A DNA stretch of 64,000 bases from Prevotella sp. GTDB lineage: Bacteria > Bacteroidota > Bacteroidia > Bacteroidales > Bacteroidaceae. The stretch is from the NCBI GenBank assembly GCA_017619375.1, contig JAFZSL010000068.1, forward strand, positions 1 through 64,000, written 5' to 3'. The notes under the pieces are model-generated. The model saw only the letters and a program-made list of their open reading frames with translations. It had not been told where the DNA came from and searched no databases. Each line of letters opens with the position of its first letter. Position 1 is the first letter of the stretch. Shown in pieces: positions 1-7,942 of this stretch. The translations under genes and the position numbers were made by a program.

Positions 1-1
1 A

Positions 2-571
2 GAGGCCGGCACGGCTCCCACCACCAACCTGCTGAAAGGCGCCGACTGGATCGTGAATGAGTCCAAACTGCAGACAGAACAGTTGCATGACATGTTCGAA
101 TTGGTCAAGGAAAAGTTGGGTGAAGACTTCTACAACAACTACCTGGCAGAATACGAACATCTGTTGGCTCTTAATGCCGGCACCATCAACAACAAGTACT
201 TCTTCGGCTTGAAAGCCGAGGTCGCAGAGGATGTGTCCAATCTCCGTCAACTTGGTGTGGATGAGGATGAAAGCGGTGAAATGAAACTCGGTTTCTGGGA
301 GAACTACAACGCCCTGCCAGCAAACAAGGCATTCTTGATTGAGGAGCCGAATCCCGTGCTCATCCCACTCTGGCCTGATATCACTTGCGATGGTATCATC
401 AACGTTGCTGACGTGACAGCACTTATGTCGATTGTCTTGGAGGATGACGTGTATGCTCCTGACTGGAAATATCCCTACTACAATCACTCTATAGCAGATA
501 TCAACCAAGATGGTATCATCAACGTCACTGACGTCACAGTGCTTATGGGCATCGTCTTGAACCTTCAATAA
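2..571 (+). CDS. Secreted protein, C-terminal part, with dockerin-like repeats (5' end outside window)
   Basis: The reading frame is open from the window edge, so the gene starts upstream. The first Met inside (base 53) is in the middle of a conserved-looking stretch (TNLLKG, also present in the next gene) and is not a credible start. The C-terminus holds two 12-residue calcium-loop motifs, DITCDGIINVAD and DINQDGIINVTD, each followed by a hydrophobic helix (ALMSIVL, VLMGIVL). This is the type I dockerin pattern D-x-N-x-D-G-x-x-N-x-x-D. The rest of the visible part is not recognised. It heads a run of exported plus-strand genes. A calcium-binding or assembly role is inferred only from the dockerin-like repeats. 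Confidence 0.75.
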   Translation, partial: EAGTAPTTNLLKGADWIVNESKLQTEQLHDMFELVKEKLGEDFYNNYLAEYEHLLALNAGTINNKYFFGLKAEVAEDVSNLRQLGVDEDESGEMKLGFWENYNALPANKAFLIEEPNPVLIPLWPDITCDGIINVADVTALMSIVLEDDVYAPDWKYPYYNHSIADINQDGIINVTDVTVLMGIVLNLQ

Positions 572-598
572 TAATAAATCTTTGATATGATATTTCAA

Positions 599-1873
599 AT
601 GAAACGATTTTTTATCATCATGCTCGTCGCTTTGAGCTGGCTGCCAATGGCAGCCCAGCTCAATGGCAACGGCTATTATCGCATTCGCAATGTGGCGAAC
701 CCTACGCGCTATATCACCATTACGAATGACAAGTTGAATTATACCACGGCGATATCCACAGCGGCAGGAGGACTGAAGGAACTCAATGGAGGTAGCTTGT
801 TGTTTGGCGACCCCGCCGTGGCAGCTGCCGCGAAAGCCAGAGGTCTGGAGTGCGCCACCAAATACCTGATGACGGACATCAAATTGAAAGAGGACCCGAA
901 CTGCGTGGACGTATCCAGTGTCATCTACCTGAAGAATAGCACAGGAGCGAAATATGACTTGATAGGCCAGTCCACCAGTTTGATACAAATCACCACTGGT
1001 GTTTACCCTGGTACTGCTAGGTTGGAATTCGAAAACATTTACGCTACAATCACCAAAAGCAGTGGCTCTGGTGCAAATAGCAAGTACACGGCGAAAGTCG
1101 ATTTGAAAGCCTCCAATTATTCTTCAGCCAATCTGGGTTCACGGTATTTCATCGACGACAATGGCACCTTCACCATCAGTGAAAGCTCCTCTGGTGATAA
1201 TGCCCTTTGGTATCTGACAAAAATCACCAGTTTCAATGTCGATGCCTCGCTGGAGTACAAAGGGAAGTATTATTGCACGATGTTCACCCCCTTTGCCTAC
1301 AAACTGAGTGGACAGACGTGGAAAGCATGGGTGGTCACCGGCATCAATGCGGATGGAACACTCGAAAAGCAATGCATCGCGGCAAATGTAAGCGTAGATG
1401 ACGAAGATGCCGGTGTCGCCGGTGTCGCCGTTCCTGCCGGCACACCAGTTATTTTAGAGTGCGGCTCTAATGAACCAGGAGCATGCACATTGGAGCCACA
1501 GGGTGAGCCGAAGTACATTTCTTATGATCTTGAAACTCACGAACCCTTGGAATCACTGACTTCCGATTATACTGGTGTCAACCTGCTGAAAGGCACCTGT
1601 TTCTGCAATACGGATGGCAGAATAACCTTTACTACCAAGAGTGGAACCAGTTCTTTCAATGCTGACAACTATACCAAATATGTAGCTGCAAACATGCTGG
1701 TGCTCGGCGTTGCCGAGTCACCCACGGGTGTAAGCCGTCTCGGATTCTTCCCCTACACTGGCGACAAGATGAAGAGCAACAAGGTGTGGCTGGACATTTC
1801 CGGTAGCAGTGCCAACGCGAATTACACTTTCGATACCGACGAACCTAATCAGAAAGGAGTGACAAATGAATAA
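599..1873 (+). CDS. Secreted protein of unknown function with N-terminal GYYRIRN-type domain
   Basis: Begins with a signal peptide (MKRFFIIMLVALSWLPMAAQ, cleavage probably after AAQ). An upstream in-frame ATG at 587 would add four residues; 599 is preferred because it gives the usual MKRFF signal start. The mature N-terminus NGNGYYRIRNVANPTRYITI resembles the opening of lectin-like beta-trefoil domains common in Prevotella exported proteins. The C-terminal third includes TGVNLLKGT, matching the motif of the preceding gene. No catalytic motif was recognised. The stop overlaps the next ATG by 8 nt, so the two are probably translationally coupled. Function unknown; likely surface or extracellular. 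Confidence 0.75.
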   Translation: MKRFFIIMLVALSWLPMAAQLNGNGYYRIRNVANPTRYITITNDKLNYTTAISTAAGGLKELNGGSLLFGDPAVAAAAKARGLECATKYLMTDIKLKEDPNCVDVSSVIYLKNSTGAKYDLIGQSTSLIQITTGVYPGTARLEFENIYATITKSSGSGANSKYTAKVDLKASNYSSANLGSRYFIDDNGTFTISESSSGDNALWYLTKITSFNVDASLEYKGKYYCTMFTPFAYKLSGQTWKAWVVTGINADGTLEKQCIAANVSVDDEDAGVAGVAVPAGTPVILECGSNEPGACTLEPQGEPKYISYDLETHEPLESLTSDYTGVNLLKGTCFCNTDGRITFTTKSGTSSFNADNYTKYVAANMLVLGVAESPTGVSRLGFFPYTGDKMKSNKVWLDISGSSANANYTFDTDEPNQKGVTNE

Positions 1874-2324
1874 ATTTACCTATAGTTTGCTGTCCCTGCT
1901 GCTCTTCCTCCCCTTGGGCATCTCGGCACAGGAGGACATCACCATCATCGTAAACGATGAAAGCCAAATCGTGAAAGGTACGGTGATAACCGTCTCCGAT
2001 ACCGAAGAGTATATCGACACCGAAACCAATCTCTACCAGGTGACTGGCAAGAACACCCTCATGCTGGGTGATGTCGTCAAGGATAATTTCATCAACGTCA
2101 CGGATGTGACAACATTGATGGGAATGGTTTTGGATGACGCAGAATATTCCAAGGTTGCCGATGTGAATGAAGACAATATGGTCAACGTTACAGATGTCAC
2201 CACCGAGGTGTCCGTCGCCCTTGATCAGGGAGTAGGAAAAATTGTCGTGGAAAGCTATGAAGCAGAGGATATCACCAACGTGTGGATCAAGAACAAGACT
2301 GCTGCTGCCGTTGACCAACATTAA
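1866..2324 (+). CDS. Small secreted protein with two dockerin-like repeats
   Basis: 152 residues. The signal peptide MNKFTYSLLSLLLFLPLGISAQ is followed by about 45 unrecognised residues. Two calcium-loop-like motifs come next, DVVKDNFINVTD and DVNEDNMVNVTD, with the first helix TLMGMVL. The Gly of the canonical loop is replaced by Asn in both copies, so calcium affinity may differ from the first gene of the window. The start overlaps the end of the preceding gene, and the next gene encodes a cohesin-like domain. A dockerin partner role is plausible but is inferred from motif and context only. Confidence 0.75.
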   Translation: MNKFTYSLLSLLLFLPLGISAQEDITIIVNDESQIVKGTVITVSDTEEYIDTETNLYQVTGKNTLMLGDVVKDNFINVTDVTTLMGMVLDDAEYSKVADVNEDNMVNVTDVTTEVSVALDQGVGKIVVESYEAEDITNVWIKNKTAAAVDQH

Positions 2325-2371
2325 CACAATGATTTATCAAGAAGAATAACATAAACAAAATATCAAAGAAC

Positions 2372-3613
2372 ATGAAAAGATTTTTATTTACCTTACTTGC
2401 CTTCCTTGCAATAGGAAGTGGCATCCAGGCACAAACCAAGGTGCAGGATGTGATCTATGTGGATGACGTGGTATTCGAACCCGGTGAAACGGAGGCTACC
2501 ATCGAAATCAAATACAACATTGACAACGCTCCTACAACTGGAATCAAAGGTTTGCAGTTTGAGCTTGACCTTCCCGAGGGCTTCACTCTAAAAGAAAATA
2601 GTAGAAAAAGAATCATAGTCAATGATGTACAGGAAGACTTTACAGTTACCACAACGAAGCAAAGTGATGTACACAAAGTAAGATTCATGATGATTTCAAT
2701 GGTGGATAATTATCTGGATTTCGAAGATGGAGTTTTGTTCTCTTTGATTGTTGTTGCTGACGCTAATGTTACTGTCGGTACCTATCCTGCAACTGTAGGT
2801 GGTTATGGACAAATAAACTATATTCAGATGTCTGGTACAACTGACCAAGGCGATCACACCTATTGGCAGGATCCCCTCACCTTCTATCTCAAGATGCCTA
2901 TCGAGTTGAGCGAGGAGAATAGCTATGCAGAAGGCTTCGGCAACTATACTGACGTGATGGTGCTCATGAACAAGCGCACGTTGAAGGCCGGCACCTGGAA
3001 CACCATCTGCTTCCCATTCGATATGGATGAGGATGCCATCAAGGAAGCCTTTGGCAAGGACAACGAGGTCACCATCGCCACCTTGACGGGTAGTGAAACC
3101 AAAAAGAAAAACGGCAAGGTTCATTCCATCATCATCAAGTTCGACACCAAATCTAAGGAGATCTCTGCCAACACACCATACTTGCTCAAGTTGAGTGAGC
3201 CAGTTGATGTATTTGCCGTGGATGGCGTGAGCCTGAGCGACGACCTGAGGCCATCCTCCATGAGCGGTGGCGACTGCACCTTCTATGGCAACTATGACGT
3301 CATCGAGAACCTCGGTGAGGATGAACCTGTGTTGTTCATCTCAGGCAACAAGTTCTACTATGCCACCGGCAACACGAAAATGAAGTCGTTCCGTGGCTAC
3401 TTCACACACACCGACCTCGCCGAGTATATCCAAAATCAATCGGCTGGTGCAAACATCACCCTCTTCGTGGATGACGAGCCTACGGGCATCAGAAACATTG
3501 TTACTAATCAAGGCAGCGAGGATGTATATGACATCTCCGGCCGCAAGGTGAACAACGACAACTTGCAGAAAGGCGTTTATATCGTCAACGGCAAGAAACA
3601 AACAGTTCATTAA
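2372..3613 (+). CDS. Secreted protein with cohesin-like N-terminal domain and C-terminal sorting-type tail
   Basis: 413 residues. Signal peptide MKRFLFTLLAFLAIGSGIQAQ. Residues about 25-160 have the strand pattern of cohesin-like domains: VVFEPGETEATIEIKY, a GLQFELDLPEG strand-turn, and FEDGVLFSLIVVAD near the end. The middle (about 190-370) is a beta-rich region typical of Prevotella exported proteins (GTWNTICFPFD). The end, YDISGRKVNND...KGVYIVNGKK, matches the C-terminal tail often found on large exported Bacteroidetes proteins. Pairing of this cohesin-like domain with the neighbouring dockerin-like repeats is an inference from adjacency. Confidence 0.75.
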   Translation: MKRFLFTLLAFLAIGSGIQAQTKVQDVIYVDDVVFEPGETEATIEIKYNIDNAPTTGIKGLQFELDLPEGFTLKENSRKRIIVNDVQEDFTVTTTKQSDVHKVRFMMISMVDNYLDFEDGVLFSLIVVADANVTVGTYPATVGGYGQINYIQMSGTTDQGDHTYWQDPLTFYLKMPIELSEENSYAEGFGNYTDVMVLMNKRTLKAGTWNTICFPFDMDEDAIKEAFGKDNEVTIATLTGSETKKKNGKVHSIIIKFDTKSKEISANTPYLLKLSEPVDVFAVDGVSLSDDLRPSSMSGGDCTFYGNYDVIENLGEDEPVLFISGNKFYYATGNTKMKSFRGYFTHTDLAEYIQNQSAGANITLFVDDEPTGIRNIVTNQGSEDVYDISGRKVNNDNLQKGVYIVNGKKQTVH

Positions 3614-3640
3614 TAAGTATCACTCATAAAATTAGGAACA

Positions 3641-3826
3641 ATGAAAAAGACATATATCAAGCCTGAGACAGAAATCAATGCACTCACCCTCGAAGCACCC
3701 ATCTTGGGCCTTAGCGGTCAAGACGAGAATGGTAACAACATCATCGGCGATGGTGGCAATGGTGATGACGTAGACCCTGATGCAAACAGGCATTCACTAT
3801 GGGATGAGGTAGAAGAAGATTATTAA
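3641..3826 (+). CDS. Small MKKTYIKP-type peptide of unknown function
   Basis: 61 residues with no signal peptide or membrane segment. The start MKKTYIKPETEI is the conserved opening of small proteins that are frequent in Bacteroidales. A middle ILGLSG is followed by a Gly/Asn/Asp-rich stretch and an acidic C-terminus with NRHSLWDEVEEDY. It lies 27 nt after the cohesin-like gene and before a strong terminator hairpin, so it is probably the last gene of this transcript. The function of such peptides is not known to me; leader-like processing near LSG is a guess. Confidence 0.7.
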   Translation: MKKTYIKPETEINALTLEAPILGLSGQDENGNNIIGDGGNGDDVDPDANRHSLWDEVEEDY

Positions 3827-3849
3827 CCATCCTATATGACATGAAAATA

Positions 3850-3885
3850 GGCAGCCGCACTTGCAAAAGTGCGGCTGCCTTACTT
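3850..3885 (+). terminator. Hairpin terminator after the exported-protein cluster
   Basis: A perfect 13-bp stem (3850-3862 with 3867-3879) closes a GCAA tetraloop and is followed by TTACTTTG. It sits 24 nt after the stop of the small peptide gene. The T tract is weak but the stem is very stable. Confidence 0.7.
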
Positions 3886-3911
3886 TGTTATTGAAGATTG
3901 ACCTATGGTCG

Positions 3912-3972
3912 AAGTTGCTCACGCTCGGCAGACTTCAAGCAAGCTTGGTCTACACTCGCTTAATCGCAACTT
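3912..3972. repeat. Dispersed element with CTCGGCA...CACTCGCT core, copy 1
   Basis: A 61-nt segment bounded by AAGTTGC and its inverse GCAACTT. The core is CTCGGCA, TTCAAGCAAGCTTGG and CACTCGCT. A second copy with the same order of blocks lies at 47163-47208. It does not overlap a gene. The type of element is unknown. Confidence 0.55.
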
Positions 3973-3973
3973 T

Positions 3974-4048
3974 GAAAATTGAAAATTATCGTGTGCAAAA
4001 GGCTGTGCGCACCTAATCTTGAATTTTCAATTTTCAATTTTCAATTTT
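3974..4048. repeat. 7-bp period arrays GAAAATT and inverse AATTTTC
   Basis: Two units of GAAAATT at 3974-3987 and more than three units of the inverse TCAATTT at 4027-4048 (C at 4028, 4035, 4042) flank about 40 nt. The two arms could pair. The spacer lies between convergent transcripts. Confidence 0.6.
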
Positions 4049-4712
4049 ATTGTTTCTTTTTCATCACTCCGAACTCCACCTTGTACTTCCCGACAACAGC
4101 GGATGTTTCGATGTTAGAGGGGCCGGCTTCTTTCACTATGACCGGTGCTGCTACATTCACCCATTTGAAGACGGACACGGGGCGGGAGCGGTTGGACATG
4201 TCGCCATAGACCTTGTCCCGGGAGAGTGGGATGCCCGCTGCGCGGATGTCGTTGAGCAGGTTGTTATAGAACCGATCTGCCTCAGCCTTGGTGTCAAGGT
4301 AGAAATGATACCATGTCCTGTTGTCTAACCAGTCGTAGTAGCACATGCCGATGGGCACGCCACGGAAGGTGAAGTCGAAAGTGCCGCCGTAGTGGAGGCC
4401 AGGACACCCATTGATGTTCTCACAGGCGCCAAAAGTGTCCATCAGTTCTTGTTGGGCTATCTCTTTGGTGGGCATGTAGGCGTTCAGACAACTGAAAGGA
4501 AAATACAGCAAGTCCTTGATGGTGCGCTCCGTGTCGCCGACAGGCGTGGGTGTGGCGGGGGCTTTCAATGTTGTACTACTGTTAGCCGTCGCCTTTCTCG
4601 TGGTGGTCGTGCGCTTCCTGTTCCGGCTCTGTGCGTCGGCAGGAGAAGATGACAAGAGTAGGAAGCCGCCAAGCAGCAACGACCATAATAGGAATGGATA
4701 ATGACGTTTCAT
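4047..4712 (-). CDS. Exported protein of unknown function
   Basis: 221 residues. An N-terminal signal segment (MKRHYPFLLWSLLLGGFLLLSSSPADAQ) is followed by a Ser/Thr/Arg-rich linker (about 29-60). The remaining domain has aromatic-rich stretches (CYYDWLDNRTWYHFYLD) and ends VEFGVMKKKQ. Cysteines at FSCLN, GACEN and NGCPG may form disulfides in the periplasm. No family was recognised. It is the last gene of the minus-strand group following recA, and the spacer between them holds an 11-bp array and a GC-rich palindrome. Confidence 0.65.
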   Translation of the reverse strand: MKRHYPFLLWSLLLGGFLLLSSSPADAQSRNRKRTTTTRKATANSSTTLKAPATPTPVGDTERTIKDLLYFPFSCLNAYMPTKEIAQQELMDTFGACENINGCPGLHYGGTFDFTFRGVPIGMCYYDWLDNRTWYHFYLDTKAEADRFYNNLLNDIRAAGIPLSRDKVYGDMSNRSRPVSVFKWVNVAAPVIVKEAGPSNIETSAVVGKYKVEFGVMKKKQ

Positions 4713-4731
4713 AGAAATACGATTTTTCAGG

Positions 4732-4764
4732 GAAATTAAAGAGGAGTTAAAGAGGAATTAAAGG
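4732..4764. repeat. 11-bp period array (GGAGTTAAAGA units)
   Basis: Three consecutive 11-bp units, 4732-4742, 4743-4753 and 4754-4764, differ only at a few positions (gaaattaaaga, ggagttaaaga, ggaattaaagg). The same unit forms the arrays around the four-helix-bundle gene at 17.2 and 17.7 kb. Confidence 0.65.
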
Positions 4765-4804
4765 GCTATGTGGTTATATAGTGCCATATTGGTGCCATAT
4801 AATA

Positions 4805-4831
4805 TATGGGCGGGCACAAGACCCGCCCATA
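4805..4831. repeat. GC-rich palindrome GGGCGGG-TCTTGTG-CCCGCCC
   Basis: A 10-bp perfect stem around a 7-nt loop, between recA and the exported protein gene. A related imperfect copy lies at 46016-46040. It could act as a transcript end for recA, but no T tract follows on either strand, so a dispersed palindromic repeat is more likely. Confidence 0.5.
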
Positions 4832-4858
4832 CGGTTGCTTCACAATCAACGGACGTGA

Positions 4859-5887
4859 TTACTTATCCTCTGCGATGGCGGCCATGATTTTGGCCTCTAT
4901 CTCTTCGCACAGTTCGGGATTGTCTTGCAGCATCTGTTTGGTGGCATCGCGTCCCTGAGCCAGTTTGGAACCTTCGTAGGAGAACCAGGAGCCGCTCTTC
5001 TGGATGACATCGTGCTCCACGCCCAAGTCCACCAATTCGCCGTATTTCGAGATGCCCTCGCCGAACATGATTTCAAACTCTGCCTTGCGGAAAGGAGGAG
5101 CCACCTTGTTCTTCACCACTTTTACGCGCACCTGATTGCCGATGGCCTGGTCGCCATCCTTGATGGTCGTCACGCGACGGATGTCGAGGCGGACGGAAGC
5201 ATAGAATTTCAGTGCGTTGCCACCGGTGGTGGTTTCGGGGTTGCCGAACATCACGCCGATTTTCTCACGCAACTGGTTGATGAAGATGCAGCAGGTGTTG
5301 GTCTTGGCGATAGTGGAGGTGAGCTTGCGCAGCGCCTGACTCATCAGGCGGGCGTGCAGACCCACCTTGCTGTCGCCCATGTCACCCTCGATTTCCGTCT
5401 TCGGCGTCAGCGCCGCCACGGAGTCGATGACGATGACGTCGATGGCCGACGAGCGGATGAGTTGATCGGCAATCTCCAGTGCTTGCTCGCCATTGTCGGG
5501 TTGCGAGATGAGGAGGTTGTCCACGTCAACACCCAGATGAGCGGCGTAGAAACGGTCGAACGCGTGCTCGGCGTCGATGAAGGCGGCGATGCCGCCAAGT
5601 TTCTGTGCCTCGGCGATGACATGGATGGCGAGGGTGGTCTTGCCTGAGGACTCCGGACCGAAAATCTCGATGATGCGTCCGCGGGGCAGTCCCCCGACAC
5701 CGAGGGCGGCGTTCAAGCCGATGCTCCCCGTGGGGATGACGTCCACGTTCTCCACCTGTTGGTCGCCCATCTTCATGATGGAACCTTTGCCGAAGTCTTT
5801 CTCTATCTTTGCCATGGCGGCTTGAAGGGCCTTCAGCTTGCCCTCCTGTGTGCCATCGTTTTGTGAGATGTTTTCTTTCTTTGCCAT
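4859..5887 (-). CDS. recA: Recombinase RecA
   Basis: 342 residues, normal for RecA. ATP-dependent strand exchange on single-stranded DNA, and co-protease for LexA in species that have it. Walker A GPESSGKT at residues 77-84; Walker [11 protein letters not shown] near 151-160; the L2 DNA-binding loop segment [20 protein letters not shown] is intact. The start [10 protein letters not shown] is the only reasonable Met. It is transcribed alone or with the genes to its right, from which it is separated by a spacer filled with an 8-bp periodic array. No SOS-type operator was recognised. Confidence 0.97.
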   Translation of the reverse strand: MAKKENISQNDGTQEGKLKALQAAMAKIEKDFGKGSIMKMGDQQVENVDVIPTGSIGLNAALGVGGLPRGRIIEIFGPESSGKTTLAIHVIAEAQKLGGIAAFIDAEHAFDRFYAAHLGVDVDNLLISQPDNGEQALEIADQLIRSSAIDVIVIDSVAALTPKTEIEGDMGDSKVGLHARLMSQALRKLTSTIAKTNTCCIFINQLREKIGVMFGNPETTTGGNALKFYASVRLDIRRVTTIKDGDQAIGNQVRVKVVKNKVAPPFRKAEFEIMFGEGISKYGELVDLGVEHDVIQKSGSWFSYEGSKLAQGRDATKQMLQDNPELCEEIEAKIMAAIAEDK

Positions 5888-5891
5888 TGAT

Positions 5892-5962
5892 GTCGTTGTT
5901 TCGTTGTTTCGTGATGTCGTTATTACATTATAACGTTATTACGTGATTTCGTTATAACGAGA
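5892..5962. repeat. 8-bp period array upstream of recA
   Basis: The dinucleotide CG recurs at 5894, 5902, 5910, 5918, 5934, 5942, 5950 and 5958 (CA at 5926), so nine units keep an exact 8-bp register. The unit varies around CGTTRTTT / CGTTATTA. It fills nearly all of the spacer between the dehydrogenase stop and the recA start. Confidence 0.7.
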
Positions 5963-5970
5963 TGTTGTTT

Positions 5971-7209
5971 TTACAATTCGAGGTCTCCGTCGAACACCTC
6001 GTGCCAGGGAAGGCCTTTCTCGTTGAGCAGGGCCATGAAGGGGTCGGGGTCGAATTCCTCCACGTTCCACACGCCGGGCTTGCACCAGATGCCTTTCACC
6101 AGGAGCATGGCGCCGATCATGGCCGGCACGCCGGTGGTGTAACTCACGCCTTGCATTCCGGTTTCCTCATAGGCTGCGCGGTGTGAGCAGTTGTTGTAGA
6201 CGTAGTAGGTGCGCTCCTTGCCGTCCTTGATGCCACGGATGCGGCAGCCGATGCTCGTCTCGCCTTCGTAGTTCTCGCCCAGGTCCTGCGGGTTGGGCAG
6301 CACGGCCTTGAGGAACTGCAGGGGCACGATTTTCACCTTGACGGTGCGTGTGGGGTCATCGGCCAGCGGTGCCTCATAGGTGATTTCGTCGATGCGGCTC
6401 ATGCCGATGTTCTGGATGACGTCGAGGTGTTTGATGTATTGCTCACCGAAGGTCATCCAGAAACGCGCCTGGCGGATGGTGGGGTAGTTCTTCACCAGAC
6501 TCTCCAACTCTTCGTGGTGGAGGAGGTAACTCTCCCTCGGTCCGATGTTGGGGTAGGTGAGAGGCTGGTGTATCTCCAGCGGCTCCGTCTCTATCCACTT
6601 GCCGTCTTTGTAGTAAAGGCCTTTCTGTGTGATTTCGCGGATGTTGATTTCCGGGTTGAAGTTGGTGGCGAAAGCCTTGTGGTGGTCGCCGGCGTTGCAG
6701 TCCACGATGTCGAGGTAGTGCATCTCGTCAAAGTGATGCTTGGCGGCGTAGGCGGTGTAGATGCCGCTGACGCCCGGGTCGAAGCCGCAGCCGAGGATGG
6801 CGCAGAGGCCGGCCTGCTCGAAACGCTCCTTGTAGGCCCATTGCCAGGAATACTCGAAATGCGCCTCGTCCTTAGGTTCGTAGTTCGCGGTGTCGAGGTA
6901 GTGGCAGCCACACGCCAGGCACGCCTCCATGATGGTGAGGTCCTGGTAGGGCAGGGCGAGGTTGATGACCAGTTCGGGCTTGTAGCTGCCCAGCAGCGTC
7001 TTCAACTGTTCCACGTCATCGGCGTCCACCTGTGCGGTCTTGATATCGAGGTCGTAGCCCGCCTTGTGGATGGCGGCGACGATGTTGTCGCATTTCTTCT
7101 TCGTGCGGCTGGCAATCATGAATTCCGTGAACACGTCGGCGTTCTGTGCGATTTTGAACGCGGCAACGGTGGCAACGCCACCCGCACCAATCATCAATAC
7201 TTTGCTCAT
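5971..7209 (-). CDS. Saccharopine dehydrogenase-family protein, probable carboxynorspermidine synthase
   Basis: 412 residues. The N-terminal Rossmann fold has MIGAGGVATVAAFKIA (residues 6-21). The family NAD(P)H-dependently joins an amino acid semialdehyde to an amine; in Bacteroides the homologue makes carboxynorspermidine or carboxyspermidine for polyamine synthesis. Length and the motifs CHYLDTANYEPKDEAHFEYSW and GCGFDPGVSG fit this branch better than lysine-pathway saccharopine dehydrogenases. No decarboxylase partner is next to it. It lies upstream of recA on the same strand. Family is certain; exact substrate is inferred from known Bacteroidetes members. Confidence 0.85.
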   Translation of the reverse strand: MSKVLMIGAGGVATVAAFKIAQNADVFTEFMIASRTKKKCDNIVAAIHKAGYDLDIKTAQVDADDVEQLKTLLGSYKPELVINLALPYQDLTIMEACLACGCHYLDTANYEPKDEAHFEYSWQWAYKERFEQAGLCAILGCGFDPGVSGIYTAYAAKHHFDEMHYLDIVDCNAGDHHKAFATNFNPEINIREITQKGLYYKDGKWIETEPLEIHQPLTYPNIGPRESYLLHHEELESLVKNYPTIRQARFWMTFGEQYIKHLDVIQNIGMSRIDEITYEAPLADDPTRTVKVKIVPLQFLKAVLPNPQDLGENYEGETSIGCRIRGIKDGKERTYYVYNNCSHRAAYEETGMQGVSYTTGVPAMIGAMLLVKGIWCKPGVWNVEEFDPDPFMALLNEKGLPWHEVFDGDLEL

Positions 7210-7249
7210 GTCTTGTGTCTTTTAGTTTGAGGTATTTTTGTTGTAGTTA

Positions 7250-7843
7250 TCATGCCATGGGGATTTCCTCGCTCCTGATGCCCAATGCGTTCATCAGCGA
7301 GTAACCCAGGATTTCGGTCCTGAAGTCGCCGCCGCCGATGGGTTGCATCGACAGCAGGGTGACGCGCTTGTCGTCGTCCACCCTTCGCAGGGCGTGACGC
7401 ACCTGTGAAATGCCATCGTCATCGGGGACGACGACGATGCGCTTGATGTTCTTGGAGGCCAGTGCGACATGGAGCAGGTCGAGCAGTACGTCTTCACGTG
7501 AGACGATGCTCTCCTCGCTGACCGTGTTGAGGACGAATTCGCCGAGTGAGTCGCGGAAGGCTTGTCCGTCGATGTCGTCTTTCAGTCCGCCGGGAGTGAA
7601 ATGCTCCAGTCGTTGCTTGTCGCGGCTGTGGATGAACACCACCTGCGTCACTTCGTCGCCCTCCCTGATGCCGCCGTCGAGCGCCACGCAGTCCAACCAT
7701 CGCGGCAAGTCGGCGTTGGGGATGCGCCGTCCTATCATACGCTCGAAATTGACAATCAGGTCGAATGCCACGCGGTCGATGTGGTCGGCGTCCACGATGA
7801 CCATGTTGTCGCACGTCACCTCGGGGATAGGGAATTGGTTCAT
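7250..7843 (-). CDS. Uncharacterised conserved Bacteroidales protein
   Basis: 197 residues from MNQFPIPEV. An earlier in-frame Met six codons upstream lies inside an inverted repeat and upstream of a TATCTTTG promoter box (7849-7856), so transcription probably starts at or just before the ATG at 7843. Soluble, with no signal peptide. Visible features are CDNMVIVDADHIDRVAFDLIVNFERMIGR, an acidic VVPDDDG segment and MNALGIRSEEIPM at the end. The alternation of strands and helices is NYN/PIN-like in flavour, but I cannot assign a fold. It ends 40 nt before the dehydrogenase start, so the two may be cotranscribed. Confidence 0.7.
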   Translation of the reverse strand: MNQFPIPEVTCDNMVIVDADHIDRVAFDLIVNFERMIGRRIPNADLPRWLDCVALDGGIREGDEVTQVVFIHSRDKQRLEHFTPGGLKDDIDGQAFRDSLGEFVLNTVSEESIVSREDVLLDLLHVALASKNIKRIVVVPDDDGISQVRHALRRVDDDKRVTLLSMQPIGGGDFRTEILGYSLMNALGIRSEEIPMA

Positions 7844-7848
7844 AGGTA

Positions 7849-7883
7849 CAAAGATAAGCATATTTTCGCAAATATGCTTATCT
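7849..7883 (-). promoter_or_regulatory. Candidate operator/promoter: 14-bp inverted repeat overlapping a -7 box
   Basis: Positions 7852-7865 and 7870-7883 form a perfect 14-bp inverted repeat (AGATAAGCATATTT / AAATATGCTTATCT) around TCGC. On the minus strand the left arm contains the TATCTTTG -7 element (7849-7856), which ends five nt before the ATG at 7843. A repressor site over the promoter is the simplest reading. It could instead be a hairpin ending the porin transcript, but the T tract is short. Confidence 0.5.
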
Positions 7884-7942
7884 CCTTCTCTTTTTTAGAT
7901 TTTTTCTATTTTTCTAATAATCCCAGGGCTCCCTGGTCATTC

